The notes below the pieces were generated by a model. It had not been told where the DNA came from, did no database searches, and was given only the letters and a program-made list of their open reading frames with translations. 64,000 bases of DNA from Steinernema hermaphroditum (lineage: Eukaryota > Nematoda > Chromadorea > Rhabditida > Steinernematidae), in the NCBI GenBank assembly GCA_030435675.1, contig CM059625.1, forward strand, positions 13,826,001 through 13,890,000. Reading direction: 5' to 3'. Positions 1-9,504 of the stretch are shown here, in pieces; the stretch's first letter is position 1; every line of letters starts with the position of its first letter. The translations under genes were made by a program, and so were the position numbers.

Positions 1-1
1 T

Positions 2-1852
2 GTATATGACAAAGTTTCCACGGATTTGGATAAATTTGGGAAACGTATTGTGAACGAAATCGACGGACTCGGTCGACAAGCCGAACTTCAAGAGCCTCGG
101 CTCGAACAACAAGACGCTTGGGGAAACAGAATCGATAATCTGGTTGTTGCACCAGCCTGGAACCGTCTTAAGGAAATTTGCGCGGAAGAAGGCATTATCG
201 CTATTGGCTACGATGAGAACGCAGACCCTCTCTGGAGACGAATTCATCAAATCGCCAAGCTGTACATGTTCAGCCCGTCGGCTGGTTTGGTTACCTGTCC
301 CATGGCTATGACTGACGGAGCTGCCAAAACATTAAAAGTGAGTCGGCTGAACAGTAGCCACAGTTCACCTTTCTGTCATGTTTAAGGAGCTTGGACTAAT
401 CTCAAAGTCTGAAGAAGCCAAAAAGGCTTATAACCGTCTGGTTAGCCGTGATCCAACAAAGGCTTGGACCTCTGGGCAGTGGATGACGGAGAAGCGAGGA
501 GGGTCTGATGTCGGCGGAGGCTGTGACACTTATGCCACACAGGTCAAAGGGGATAAATTCACATTGAACGGTTACAAGTGGTTCAGTTCGGCCATCGACG
601 CTGATATGGCTCTAACTCTTGCGCGACCTGTCGACGGAGATGGAAATGTGACCAAGGCAAAACAGCACTATTCAAGCTCACCTTTCAATGAGTCTCTTTT
701 AGGGGTCGAGGGGGCTGTCTCTGTTTTACTTGAATATCAGAGATCCAGAAACTAAGAAGCTTAATGGAATCCAAATGCTTCGATTGAAGAACAAGTTGGG
801 GACCAAACAGCTGCCCACGGCGGAACTTCTTCTCGACGGAACCAAGGCGACAAAATTGTCCGACGACGGCAGAGGAGTCGCTTCAATTGCTAACATGCTG
901 AATATAACTCGCATCCACAATGCGGTCGCCTCAGTCGCCGGAATGAGACGGTAAGGCGAAATCTTGTCTTCGTTGATGTCGTTTCTAATCCATTCAGAGT
1001 GATCTCTCTTGCTCGCGACTATGCTACTAAGCGAGAAGTGTTCGGCCGGAAGCAAGCTGATTGGCCCCTTCATGTGGCCACTCTTGCCAAGATGGAAGTA
1101 GAAACACGTGGATGTCTTCTATTGCTCATGGAGGCCGCTCGTCTTCTTGGACTTCAAGAGTCTGGCCGTGCATCTCCCACTGAAGCGCTAAACCTCCGCT
1201 TGATCACTCCTGTACTCAAACTGTACACAGGAAAGAAGTGCGTTCCGATGATCAGCGAAGGAATCGAGTGCTTCGGAGGCCAGGGCTACATGGAAGACAC
1301 AGGCTTGCCCACTCTTCTTCGCGATGCTCAAGTTACTCCCATTTGGGAAGGTACCACGAACGTTCTTTCGCTCGACGTCCTTCGAGTGTTCGGAGGAAAA
1401 GACAACGTTTTTGGCGCTTTCAACAAGCACATTCACTCTATTCTCGCCGATACGAAAAACATCGGAGGCGAACTAGAGGAATGCGACAAAGCTGTGAGGA
1501 AGGCTCTCGCCCACTTGGGCGCCACTCTCATGAAGGTCCAGGACAAATCCTTGATAGAGACTATGCAGATCGACAGATGTGCTCGTGAGATCGCGTTTGC
1601 CATCGCTAGAATTTACGCTGGTAGGATTGCCCCTTTGTGGCTCCCCAACTAGACACACGTATTTCAGGTGCTCTACTAACCGCACATGCAGCGGATCCTG
1701 TCGGAACGCAGTCAGACAAGAACGCCGCTTTCCGATTTTGCATCGAAGAGGGGCTTTCCGAACTCGACGCTGACAAGTTCCTTGCTGAACGTAGTGTTAA
1801 AGATCGCGAACTGGTCTTCGAAAACTTCGCTAGCTTTGCTTCCAAATTGTAA
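2..1852 (+). CDS. acdh-11: Acyl-CoA dehydrogenase, ACDH-11/AidB-like, copy A (5' end outside window)
   Basis: Predicted FAD-dependent acyl-CoA dehydrogenase of the AidB/ACDH-11 branch, which oxidises acyl-CoA thioesters. Proposed exons: 2-337, 387-656 (or to 647), 703-950, 998-1620, 1668-1852; together they stay in frame for 554 codons including the stop. The first exon opens in mid-protein (VYDKVSTDLDK), so the true start lies to the left. Family signatures are visible: TEKRGGSDV in the FAD/substrate region, WFSSAIDADM, QLPTAELLLDG, NITRIHNAVAS, and the C-terminal ECFGGQGYMEDTGLP and IWEGTTNVLSLDVLR motifs, which hold the cofactor-contacting residues of this branch. The donor after exon 2 is either GC (AAG/GCAAAA) or GT nine bases earlier; both keep frame. 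This is the only complete-looking acdh copy of the tandem array. Assignment to the family is firm; orthology to C. elegans acdh-11 is an inference from similarity recalled, not searched. Confidence 0.9.
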
Positions 1853-2153
1853 GCGATGTGACTACCTATACCATCGTTCACGATTTTCTGCTAGCGTGTA
1901 ATGTATATAAACGAGATGATACATAACCCGTGAGTAAATGGGCACAGTGCTGCATGAAACTGTATGCAGTTAGTGACTCTAACAGCTTGCTCTTTTGAGC
2001 ACATACAAAGATAGTTGAGATATCAGTCAGCCATGGAAACCAGCCGACAATTATCCCTCAAATTCTACGACAGCTAGTCTAACTACGTATACGGTAAACG
2101 GCGCACCTTTTCGATCCGTATTCGACCGGTCTGCGATTGCGTAGAATCATATA

Positions 2154-2176
2154 GAACGTTCTCGAATGTTCTAGAA
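2154..2176. promoter_or_regulatory. Heat-shock-element-like array, unit A
   Basis: Five perfect alternating GAA/TTC pentamer units at 2-base spacing (GAA 2154, TTC 2159, GAA 2164, TTC 2169, GAA 2174). This is the consensus bound by HSF-1 trimers. It lies between the acdh-A stop and the rho-A polyadenylation signal (TTTATT near 2283, i.e. AATAAA on the minus strand). The homologous position is kept in units B and C with one or two decayed outer units. Function is inferred from the motif only. Confidence 0.6.
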
Positions 2177-2320
2177 CACTGCAGCGCATTCGAGACGTTT
2201 CCCTTTTTGCAAAGGCCATCCAGAACCACTCGGCCACCTGTAACCGGTCGGAATTTTCTCTGATGGAAAAATATATGCTGTCCTTTATTAGAAATACATA
2301 TTTATAATACAACGAGCACT

Positions 2321-2919
2321 TCAACGGATGCACGAGCACCATTTCGTCTTGATCTTCTGCTTATGGAGCGCCGCACGGACAGCTTTGTCGAAAACTTCGG
2401 CCACGCCGTCTCCCGTCTTTGCACTGCACTCAACATAGTGGTTGGCGCCAATTTTGTCAGCAACTTCAGCTCCGGCGATTGAGCCTACGGTATTGACCTT
2501 CTCGTCATGTCGGATGTCCATCTTATTTGCCACCAAGATCACGGGAACTTTAGGGCAGTAGTAGCGGATTTCACCGGCCCACTTCATGAGCGCGTTTTCC
2601 AGAGTGATTGGACGACTGACATCAAAACAGAGGAGCACGACGTCGCTGTCCATATAACTGAACGGACGGATTCGATTATAGTCTTCTTGTCCGGCCGTGT
2701 CCCACAACGTCAATTCGATGTCCTTTCCGTTCACTGCAAAGTCAGCTACGTAGTTCTCAAAAACTGTAGGCTCATGTTCTGTTGAAAACAATCCCGTGGT
2801 GAACCGTTGAAGCAAGGAGGTTTTGCCGCACGATCCATCGCCCACGACAACTAGCTTCTTGCGAATAACAACCTAAAAGAAAAACAGATCTATCGTCATT
2901 GAACACAAGTACATACCAT
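2321..2919 (-). CDS. Divergent Rho-family small GTPase, copy A
   Basis: Exon 2 is 2321-2872 and exon 1 contributes only the ATG at 2917-2919, with a 44 bp intron (2873-2916) directly after the start codon. The protein begins [20 protein letters not shown], a RhoA-like start and P-loop. Switch I keeps [10 protein letters not shown] but the residues before it read EHE instead of the YV of RhoA. Switch II is [10 protein letters not shown] with the catalytic Gln. The guanine-specificity motifs are NKMD and ECSAK. The Rho insert region (after RHDEK) is about nine residues shorter than in RhoA. The C-terminus is KTKWCSCIR, so no Cys stands at position -4 and no standard CAAX box is formed; palmitoylation of the two Cys is possible. 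Rho-like signalling at membranes is inferred. It is one of three tandem copies with rho B and rho C. Confidence 0.88.
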
Positions 2920-3540
2920 GACGAGAGCGTAGAGATTTCGACCGGTCACCAGCAACGAAAGGATGCTACTGTCTACAGGGCACCTCGCCACAGCGTTTGC
3001 AGCTTCTGTCTAATATCAGAAGCCCGAACCAGACATATTACTCGATCTCACGTACATCGACAGGGGCAATAGAATCTCATAGAACACTTAGGATGTACGC
3101 ATATAAAGGTGAAAGTGAATATTGCAGGTTAAGGCTGTAAGGTAGTACTAAGCTCCAGCGGAAAAAAATCCCAAAGGTACGTATAAGAACTACATTTTAT
3201 GTAACTACATGTACCAGTGGGAAGAAAACGAAGTAAATACGCTGGTAGTGGTAGTTCTAAGTGTATGGTGTTTCGTTTTTCATTTTTTTTTCACATTTTC
3301 ACCGTTGACTTGGCACTGTACACAGTCGAAGGAAACTATGTGCCACTCTGTTATTATATTTGAGTACCTTGTGAACCACACCATGCCGCAGTTATACTAC
3401 AAGTGCAGTTATTCTTCCCGTCAGAAGCGCATATGTTGCTGACAAGCATCTAGGGAGAACTTAGGCAAAAGGTGGTGGTTGAGGCACGGAATAAATTTGC
3501 CGAATTGTTGCAGATGATTTCAAGCCTTCGACCTCTCATG

Positions 3541-3957
3541 ACTACCTGTTCGGTATGATGCACTGACCGAATGGTAGTGCTAGTCAGAATCCATTAACGA
3601 CCGTCATCGGACGCATTCATCCTGATCGTCTGTATAAATAAACGTGCAATTAGCCGCCTCGGAAGTGCGTGAACGCATAAACAAGCGCGAGGATGGTCGC
3701 CCTTGGCAACCGACGAGCCAGCGTCGTCGAAGGTGCACAAGGCGCGTGGCACGATCGCCACACAGCAGAGGATTCGCTCGATGTCCGACACGGAGTACTC
3801 TTCACCGTGGCCCACGCAGGCAGAGGCGCTAGAGGTAATAAAGATTATGGATTGTTACTCGAGGGATTAGGCGATGGGCGGACCTGTTTTGAATACAACT
3901 ACGTGTTTGCTCCTTTTGCAGAATGCGATTCAGCAGAAAGACGAACAGGGGCGCGTC
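3541..3957 (+). pseudogene. Duplicated 5' end of the ankyrin gene fused to acdh copy B
   Basis: This stretch repeats 10867-11283: a TATAAATA box (3633), the 5' leader, exon 1 with a start of the form MSDTEYSS, an intron ending in TTTTGCAG, and the beginning of exon 2 (NAIQQKDEQGRV). At about 3955-3957 the sequence switches in mid-exon to acdh sequence (copy A position about 279). The bases CGT are common to both parents at the joint. Read from the ankyrin start, the fused frame continues ...GRVGWLGYLSHGYD and then stops, so ankyrin and acdh frames do not match. It is a broken 5' fragment, perhaps still a promoter for the truncated acdh behind it. Confidence 0.8.
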
Positions 3958-5531
3958 GGCTGGCTTGGTTACCTGTCCCATGGCTATGACTGACGGAGCC
4001 GCCAAAACATTGAAAGTGAGTCGACTGAACAGGAGTCACAGTTCACCTTTCTGTCACTTTTAAGGAGCTTGGACTAATCTCGAAGTCCGAAGAAGCCAAG
4101 GAGGCTTACAACCGCCTGGTTAGTCGTGATCCAACGAACGCTTGGACCTCTGGGCAGTGGATGACGGAGAAGCGAGGAGGGTCTGACGTCGGTGGAGGCT
4201 GTGACACTTATGCCACACAGGTCAAAGGGGATAAATTCACATTGAACGGTTACAAGTGGTTCAGTTCGGCCATCGATGCTGATATGGCTCTAACTCTTGC
4301 GCGACCTGTCGATGGAGATGGAAATGTGACAAAGGCAAAACAGCAATATTCAAGCTCACCTTTCGATGACTCTTTTTAGGGATCGAGGGGTCTGTACTTG
4401 TTTTACCTGAATATCAGAGATCCAGAAACTAAGAAACTTAATGGAATCCAAATGCTTCGCTTAAAGAACAAGCTAGGAACTAAACAGCTGCCCACGGCTG
4501 AACTTCTTCTCGACGGAACCAAGGCGACAAAATTGTCCGACGACGGCAGAGGAGTCGCTTCAATTGCTAACATGCTGAATATAACTCGCATCCACAATGC
4601 GGTCGCCTCAGTCGCCGGAATGAGACGGTAGGGCGAACTTTCTTGTCTTTAGTGGCATCGTTTCTGGTCCTTTCAGAGTGATTTCTCTTGCTCGGGACTA
4701 TGCTACTAAGCGAGAAGTGTTTGGTCGGAAGCAAGCTGATTGGCCCCTGCATGTGGCCACTCTTGCCAAGATGGAAGTAGAAACTCGTGGATGTCTTCTG
4801 CTGCTCCTGGAGGCTGCCCGTCTTCTGGGGCTTCAAGAGTCTGGCCGTGCATCTCCCACTGAAGCGCTGAACCTCCGTTTGATCACCCCTGTACTCAAAC
4901 TATACACTGGAAAGAAGTGCGTTCCACTGATCAGCGAAGGAATCGAGTGCTTCGGAGGCCAGGGCTACATGGAAGACACAGGCTTGCCCACTCTTCTTCG
5001 CGATGCTCAAGTTACTCCCATTTGGGAAGGTACCACGAACGTTCTTTCGCTCGACGTCCTTCGAGTGTTCGGAGGAAAAGACAACGTTTTTGGCGCTTTC
5101 AACAAGCACATTCACTCTATTCTCGCCGATACGAAAAACATCGGAGGCGAACTAGAGGAATGCGACAAAGCTGTGAGGAAGGCTCTCGCCCACTTGGGCG
5201 CCACTCTCATGAAGGTCCAGGACAAATCCTTGATAGAGACTATGCAGATCGACAGATGTGCTCGTGAGATCGCGTTTGCCATCGCTAGAATTTACGCCGG
5301 TATGATTGTCCCTTTGTAACTCCCCAACTAGGGACACGTGTTTTAGGTGCCCTGTTAACCGCACATGCAGCGGATCCTATCGGAACCCAGTCAGACAAGA
5401 ACGCCGCCTTCAGATTTTGCATTGAAGAGGGGCTTTCCGAACTCGACGCCGACAAGTTCCTAGCTGAACGTAGTGTCAAAGATCGAGAGCTGGTCTTCGA
5501 AAACTTCGCTAGCTTTGCTTCCAAATTGTAG
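3958..5531 (+). pseudogene. Acyl-CoA dehydrogenase, ACDH-11-like, copy B, N-terminally truncated
   Basis: Close duplicate of copy A. Exons by homology: 3958-4015, 4065-4334, 4380-4627, 4677-5299, 5347-5531; all splice sites and phases match copy A, and no stop interrupts the exons. About 100 N-terminal residues that copy A shows before 'PSAGLVTCPMAM' are absent, replaced by the out-of-frame ankyrin 5' fragment. Possible internal starts are the ATG at 3980 (MAMTDGAAKTLK) or 4161 (MTEKRGGSDV). From about 1249 to 1617 of copy A and the matching 4928-5296 here the two copies are identical, while introns and upstream exons differ at several percent. The flavin-binding and C-terminal helical parts are intact, but without the N-terminal domain activity is doubtful. 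Annotated as a truncated, possibly expressed pseudogene. Confidence 0.78.
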
Positions 5532-5671
5532 ACGGTATTAACCTATACCATTATTCTACTAACGTGTAATGTATATAAACGAGATTATACAGAAACTGGA
5601 ACTGAATGGGCACTGCCACATAAAAATGTATGCAATTAGTGACTGTAATAGTTCTTTCTTTTGAGCACATA

Positions 5672-6846
5672 CAGGGTGCGCCAGATAAAGTGCAGCATTT
5701 TCGAAAATGGTAGCGCTTGAAGACCAACTTTCGATCGTTCCGATGCACAAGCGCGAAAACTCAAATACAGGTATCATAAAAGCCCTCGGATTCCAGCGAT
5801 CTGAGGTCGACCGAGTTGTTATTTGCTATTGGGAGATAGAACGGGACAAGCAGAATGCCAGGAAAGGTAGAAAGAAGACATCGCGAACTCCAGCTGTTCG
5901 AGAAGCCATCCTAAAGAAGTTGAAGCGGAATTCAGCCCGAAGTTCAATAAAGTTGGCTAAAGTGTACGGAATGTTCGGAAGAAGTGTGAATTGAATATTG
6001 TACGAAGATCTCAAGACGTTTCTTTACAAGAAAGTGAAGAACAAAACCTGACACCGCAAGAAAAAAAGACAAGACCCCAAAAACATCGCTTGCTGAAGGT
6101 CAGCGACGCAGGTCCGAAACTCGACCGAATTCTGTTCACGCATGACAGCTGATTCTTCGCTGAACCGATGTACAATCACAAGAATCATCGACAATAGCTG
6201 TCTAGAGGCCCTCCGCGTACCGCCAGCGCCGAAAAGACCCAGCATTCGAAAAGTCGGATGGTCTGGGCTGGAATTTATGCCATGAGTAGCCCAAGACCGG
6301 TGTTTTTTTGAGAAAAATCACCTTTTAACGGCCGAGTTTCATCAGAAAAAGATTCCAGAAGGCGTACTGAAACCGTTGGCGGCGGAAAAGTACAGATAAA
6401 TTGCCCGGACCATCAAGCAGATTGCACATCTAAAAAAAGCTTCAAAACAGTTTTGGTCTGGCTTTGGGCCGACGTGCCTAAGGTGGAGAGTAAATCTTTT
6501 TGGTCACCAATTTTGCTGGATCTCAATCCCCTCCAATTTTGGATTTTGTGTTTCGTGTAGACCAGTGTCAGTTCTTTACGATGCGATATATTAAATTCAC
6601 ATAGGACAACACTAGAGGCCAAACGGAGGCAGAGAACAAAATTCAGACATGCGTCGCTCGGGGTTTCGAGTCGGATATATGTCTAGGCATGTATCGTAGC
6701 GAAATCAGAATCACCTGACAAAGAGTTTTCGTTTTCTTATTTTATAGTGTTGTAGCTTCATTTCTCGTATAAAAGTATCGTATTTGGAGAAAACCACAGT
6801 GAGATACATTGATTTCTTCGTGTTGCAATTTATGTGGCGCACCCTA
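5672..6846 (+). mobile_element. Tc1/mariner-type transposon (mariner-like), decayed
   Basis: About 1,175 bp element with terminal inverted repeats: left CAGGGTGCGCCAGATAAAGT, right end reading inward TAGGGTGCGCCACATAAATT. TA dinucleotides flank it (5670-5671 and 6847-6848). Unit A at 1991-2010 shows the empty site (gagcacaTAcaaag-like), so insertion with TA target duplication is directly visible. A first open stretch (5707-5994) carries the N-terminal helix-turn-helix part of a transposase (MVALEDQLS..., KKTSRTPAVREAILKKLKR). Downstream, fragments such as KKIPEGVLKPLAAEK resemble mariner catalytic-domain sequence but stops and frameshifts interrupt them. A dead element inserted between acdh B and rho B after the unit duplicated. 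Confidence 0.85.
5707..5994 (+). pseudogene. Mariner transposase, N-terminal remnant
   Basis: A 95-residue open frame inside the mariner element, beginning 35 bases after the left inverted repeat. It shows a basic helix-turn-helix-like DNA-binding region (TSRTPAVREAILKKLKRNSA, then IKLAKVYGMFGRSVN) typical of the paired-like N-terminus of Tc1/mariner transposases. The frame stops at VN, and the catalytic triad region is only found as interrupted fragments further right, so no active enzyme is expected. Confidence 0.7.
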
Positions 6847-6933
6847 TACAAAGAAAGTTGAAATAGTGATAAGCCGTTGAAAACCAACAACAGTTATCCC
6901 TCAATTCTTCGCGGCTGCGCAGAATCATCTAGA

Positions 6934-6956
6934 GCGTTCTGGAATATTCTAGAACA
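6934..6956. promoter_or_regulatory. Heat-shock-element-like array, unit B
   Basis: Counterpart of the unit A array, 3' of rho B. It reads GAG, TTC, GAA, TTC, GAA at 2-base spacing: four perfect units plus one decayed outer unit. The flanking sequence (AACACTGCAGCGCATTCGAG) is shared by all three units. Confidence 0.5.
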
Positions 6957-7109
6957 CTGCAGCGCATTCGAGACGCTTCCGCTTTTGCAGCGGCCATCCA
7001 GGACCACTCGGCCAGCTGGAACCGGTCGAAATTTTCTCTCACGAAAAAACATGTGTTTGGGTTTATTAGAAATGAACATCTATATAATAAGTCAATATTT
7101 ATATCTATA

Positions 7110-7702
7110 TCAACAGACGAAGCAACACCATTTGTTGGCCTTCTTCTGCTTCTGCAGCGTTGCGCGCACCGCGATCTCGAATACCTCGGCGACGGCTTCT
7201 CCTGACTTTGCACTGCATTCTATGTAAGCGTACGCGCCGATCCTGTCCGCGGCCGAACTCCCATCTGTAGCACTGACTGTGGCCTGTTCTTTGCGGAGAT
7301 CGGCCTTGTTGGCCACCACGATCACAGGGACGCCCGGGCAGTAATATCGGATCTCGCCAACCCACTTCATGACGGCATTCTCGAGGGTGATGGGGCGACC
7401 GACATCAAAGCACAACAGGACTACGTCGCTCTCGATGTAACTGAAGGGGCGGATGCGATCGTAGTCTTCCTGTCCAGCTGTATCCCACAGCGTCAGTTCG
7501 ACCTTCTTTTTCTTCAACATGATGTCAGCCACGTAGTTCTCGAAAACGGTTGGTTCGTGCTCATCGGAGAAAGCGCCGGACGTGAACCGTTGTAGCAGCG
7601 AGGTTTTTCCGCACGACCCGTCGCCCACGACCACCAGCTTCTTGCGAATCGGCGCCTAAAAGAAGAACATATACATCGCTCTTGAAAAGAGGAACATACC
7701 AT
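7110..7702 (-). CDS. Divergent Rho-family small GTPase, copy B
   Basis: Exon 2 is 7110-7655; exon 1 gives only the ATG at 7700-7702; intron 7656-7699 immediately follows the start codon. The protein starts [20 protein letters not shown]. It has a P-loop, [11 protein letters not shown] in switch I preceded by [16 protein letters not shown] and ECSAK. As in copy A the Rho insert region is short. The C-terminus is NKWCCFVC: Cys at -4 gives a CAAX-like CFVC with an unusual terminal Cys, and the WCCFV part recalls the palmitoylated tail of RHOU/Wrch. A signalling GTPase at membranes is inferred. Upstream (5') flank is interrupted by the Merlin element about 570 bp from the start, which may affect its promoter. 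Confidence 0.88.
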
Positions 7703-8270
7703 TAGGACAGCGTAACAGAATCCGACCGGTTCGTAGTGACGAAATGACGCTACTGACTGAGTGGTACCTCGTCTCTGCGTTTGCAGCTTCTGTCTAGGAT
7801 TTGAGGCCCAAACCAGACAATGCACTATTCGCATATTTCTCGATCTCACGTACGCCGAGAGGGGCTGTAAAGTCCCATAGAAAACAGAGATGTACGCACA
7901 TAACGTTGAAAGTGAGTAATACAGGTTAAGACTGTAAGGTAGTAGTAAGCTCCAGTGGAAAAGATCCCGAAGAGATGTATAAAAACTACATTTTTGAATA
8001 TGTTCTTCCAGATTTTGTGCCTTTTTTTCATTGCAACATAGAGAAGGTCGACAAGAATGCTTTAATCTGCACAGTTGGCCGCTGAAACCAGCGATATGCA
8101 CGATGGAATGGGCACCATCGGGAAGAAAACGAAGTAAATACACGAGCAGTGGCAGTTCTAGTTGTATGATGTTTGGCTTTTTCATCTTATACCCTTGACT
8201 TGGTACTGTACACAGTCGGTGGAAACTATGTGTCACTCTGTGATTGTAGTTGAGTACCTTCTGGACTTCA

Positions 8271-9000
8271 GGGCTCTACTAGCGAATAGTGGCCAAAAGT
8301 ATTTTCGGGTGGCCAAAACTCAGAATAGCGAATCCTCAGAATGGCCCACTTTTGGGCGACAAACCCTTCCACGCGCCTTGAAACCATTCATAACGAACAT
8401 GGCTGGGCGGTTTCAACACTGGTTGAGTTTTATAATAAGTTCACGTGGGTTTGCCACGATTGGGCTATGCGCCAGTCGCACGATCACCAACTAGGGGGGG
8501 AGGGAAGGAGTTGTCGTTGAGATCAACGAGTCTTATTTCTATATGCCTAAGCATCATAGAGGCCGGAAACTGGGAAAAGAGTCGGGCTGGGTGTTCGGTT
8601 TGTCAGACCTAAACACTGGCGAGGTTCGCCTTTTTGAGGTGCGCGATAGAACAGCGAACACGCTTCTGCCAATAATTCGAGATAACTGTGCGCGTGGAAC
8701 CATCGTCGCATCGGACGGATGGGCTGCTTATCGAAAAATAGAGGAGCTGGAGATGGAATAAAACCGGCGATCGGTTAACCATCGGTTAAACTTTGTGAAT
8801 CCAAAGGATAGGACAGTCCACACACCGGGATTTAGAAGCCACTTGGGGTGCTACAAATCAGACATGCGTCACCTGCGGGGGACGTCTACAGAAAATTTTG
8901 CTGATTGATTAACATTTATTAAAGTTTAAAACAGTTTTGGCCGCCGTTCCGAATTTTGGCCACTCAAAAATACATTTGGCCACTACTCGCTAATACAGCC
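8271..9000 (+). mobile_element. Merlin (IS1016-related) DNA transposon, decayed
   Basis: 730 bp element with imperfect inverted repeats of about 47 bp: left end GGCTCTACTAGCGAATAGTG..., right end read inward GGCTGTATTAGCGAGTAGTG..., both followed by GGCCAAA-rich sequence. A 7 bp duplication GACTTCA flanks it (8264-8270 and 9001-9007); the empty site is seen in unit C at about 10655 (ctggacttcatcatgcc). Size and duplication (7, perhaps 8 with one mismatch) fit the Merlin superfamily. It contains part of a DDE transposase of the ISXO2/IS1016 type. The element is too short and interrupted to be autonomous. Confidence 0.85.
8513..8910 (+). pseudogene. Merlin / ISXO2-like transposase fragment
   Basis: The frame reads VVEINESYFYMPKHHRGRKL, then a GWVFGLSDLNTGEVRLFEV stretch, TANTLLPIIRDN and IVASDGWAAYRKI, and after an in-frame TAA (8759-8761) continues as NHRLNFVNPKDRTVHTPG and GCYKSDMRHLRGT. 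This order matches the ISXO2/IS1016 transposase fold: the first Asp/Glu-containing strand, the WVFG motif, the SDGWAAY catalytic Asp, and the NH..NFV...HT region. The N-terminal DNA-binding domain is missing and the stop is internal, so it is a remnant. Confidence 0.75.
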
Positions 9001-9079
9001 GACTTCATTATGCCCAAAGGGATACTGTTTTTCATACGCTTAGAAGCGCAGGCGTTACTGACCAGCATCTAGGCAGAGC

Positions 9080-9210
9080 TTGGTTACCCGTGATCCAGCA
9101 AAGGCTTGGACTTCTGGACAGTGGATGACGGAGAAGCGATACAAGGTTACAGTGGTTCAGTTCGGCCATCGATGCTGATATGGCTCTAACTCTTGCGCGA
9201 CCTGTCGATT
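9080..9210 (+). pseudogene. Acyl-CoA dehydrogenase remnant, unit C
   Basis: About 130 bp matching copy A near 440-635 (GTGATCCAACAAAGGCTTGG onward, then GTGGTTCAGTTCGGCCATC) with an internal deletion of roughly 70 bp and degenerate junctions. The left joint runs into the upstream flank of rho B, the right joint at about 9210 into the 3' flank of rho C (TTTCGATCCGT, compare 2109). It is the last trace of a third acdh copy. Confidence 0.8.
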
Positions 9211-9257
9211 TTCGATCCGTGTTCGATCGGTGTGCGATGGCACAGAATGATCTAGAG

Positions 9258-9280
9258 CGCTCGGGAATGTTCTAGAACAC
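9258..9280. promoter_or_regulatory. Heat-shock-element-like array, unit C
   Basis: Third copy of the array 3' of rho C: GAG, CTC, GAA, TTC, GAA at 2-base spacing. Three perfect units remain and the two outer ones have decayed. Confidence 0.4.
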
Positions 9281-9405
9281 TGCAGCGCATTCGAGACGTT
9301 TCCGCTTTTGCAGCGGCCATCCAGGACCACTCGTCCACATGCAACCGGTCGAAATTTTCTCTGATGGACAGGAACATCATGTGGGCTTTATTAGAAATAA
9401 ATGTT

Positions 9406-9496
9406 TATAATATTGATGACATTAAATAAATATCGTACATTAAATACATTAAATTAAATACATAAATACATTAAATACATACATTAAATAAATATC
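9406..9496. repeat. AT-rich imperfect tandem repeat (ATTAAATA-type)
   Basis: About 90 bp of degenerate repeats of ATTAAATA / ACATTAAATAC lying just past the stop of rho C, in its 3' untranslated region. The other two rho copies lack it, so it expanded after duplication. It also holds several possible AATAAA signals on the plus strand. Confidence 0.7.
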
Positions 9497-9504
9497 ACAT
9501 ACTT

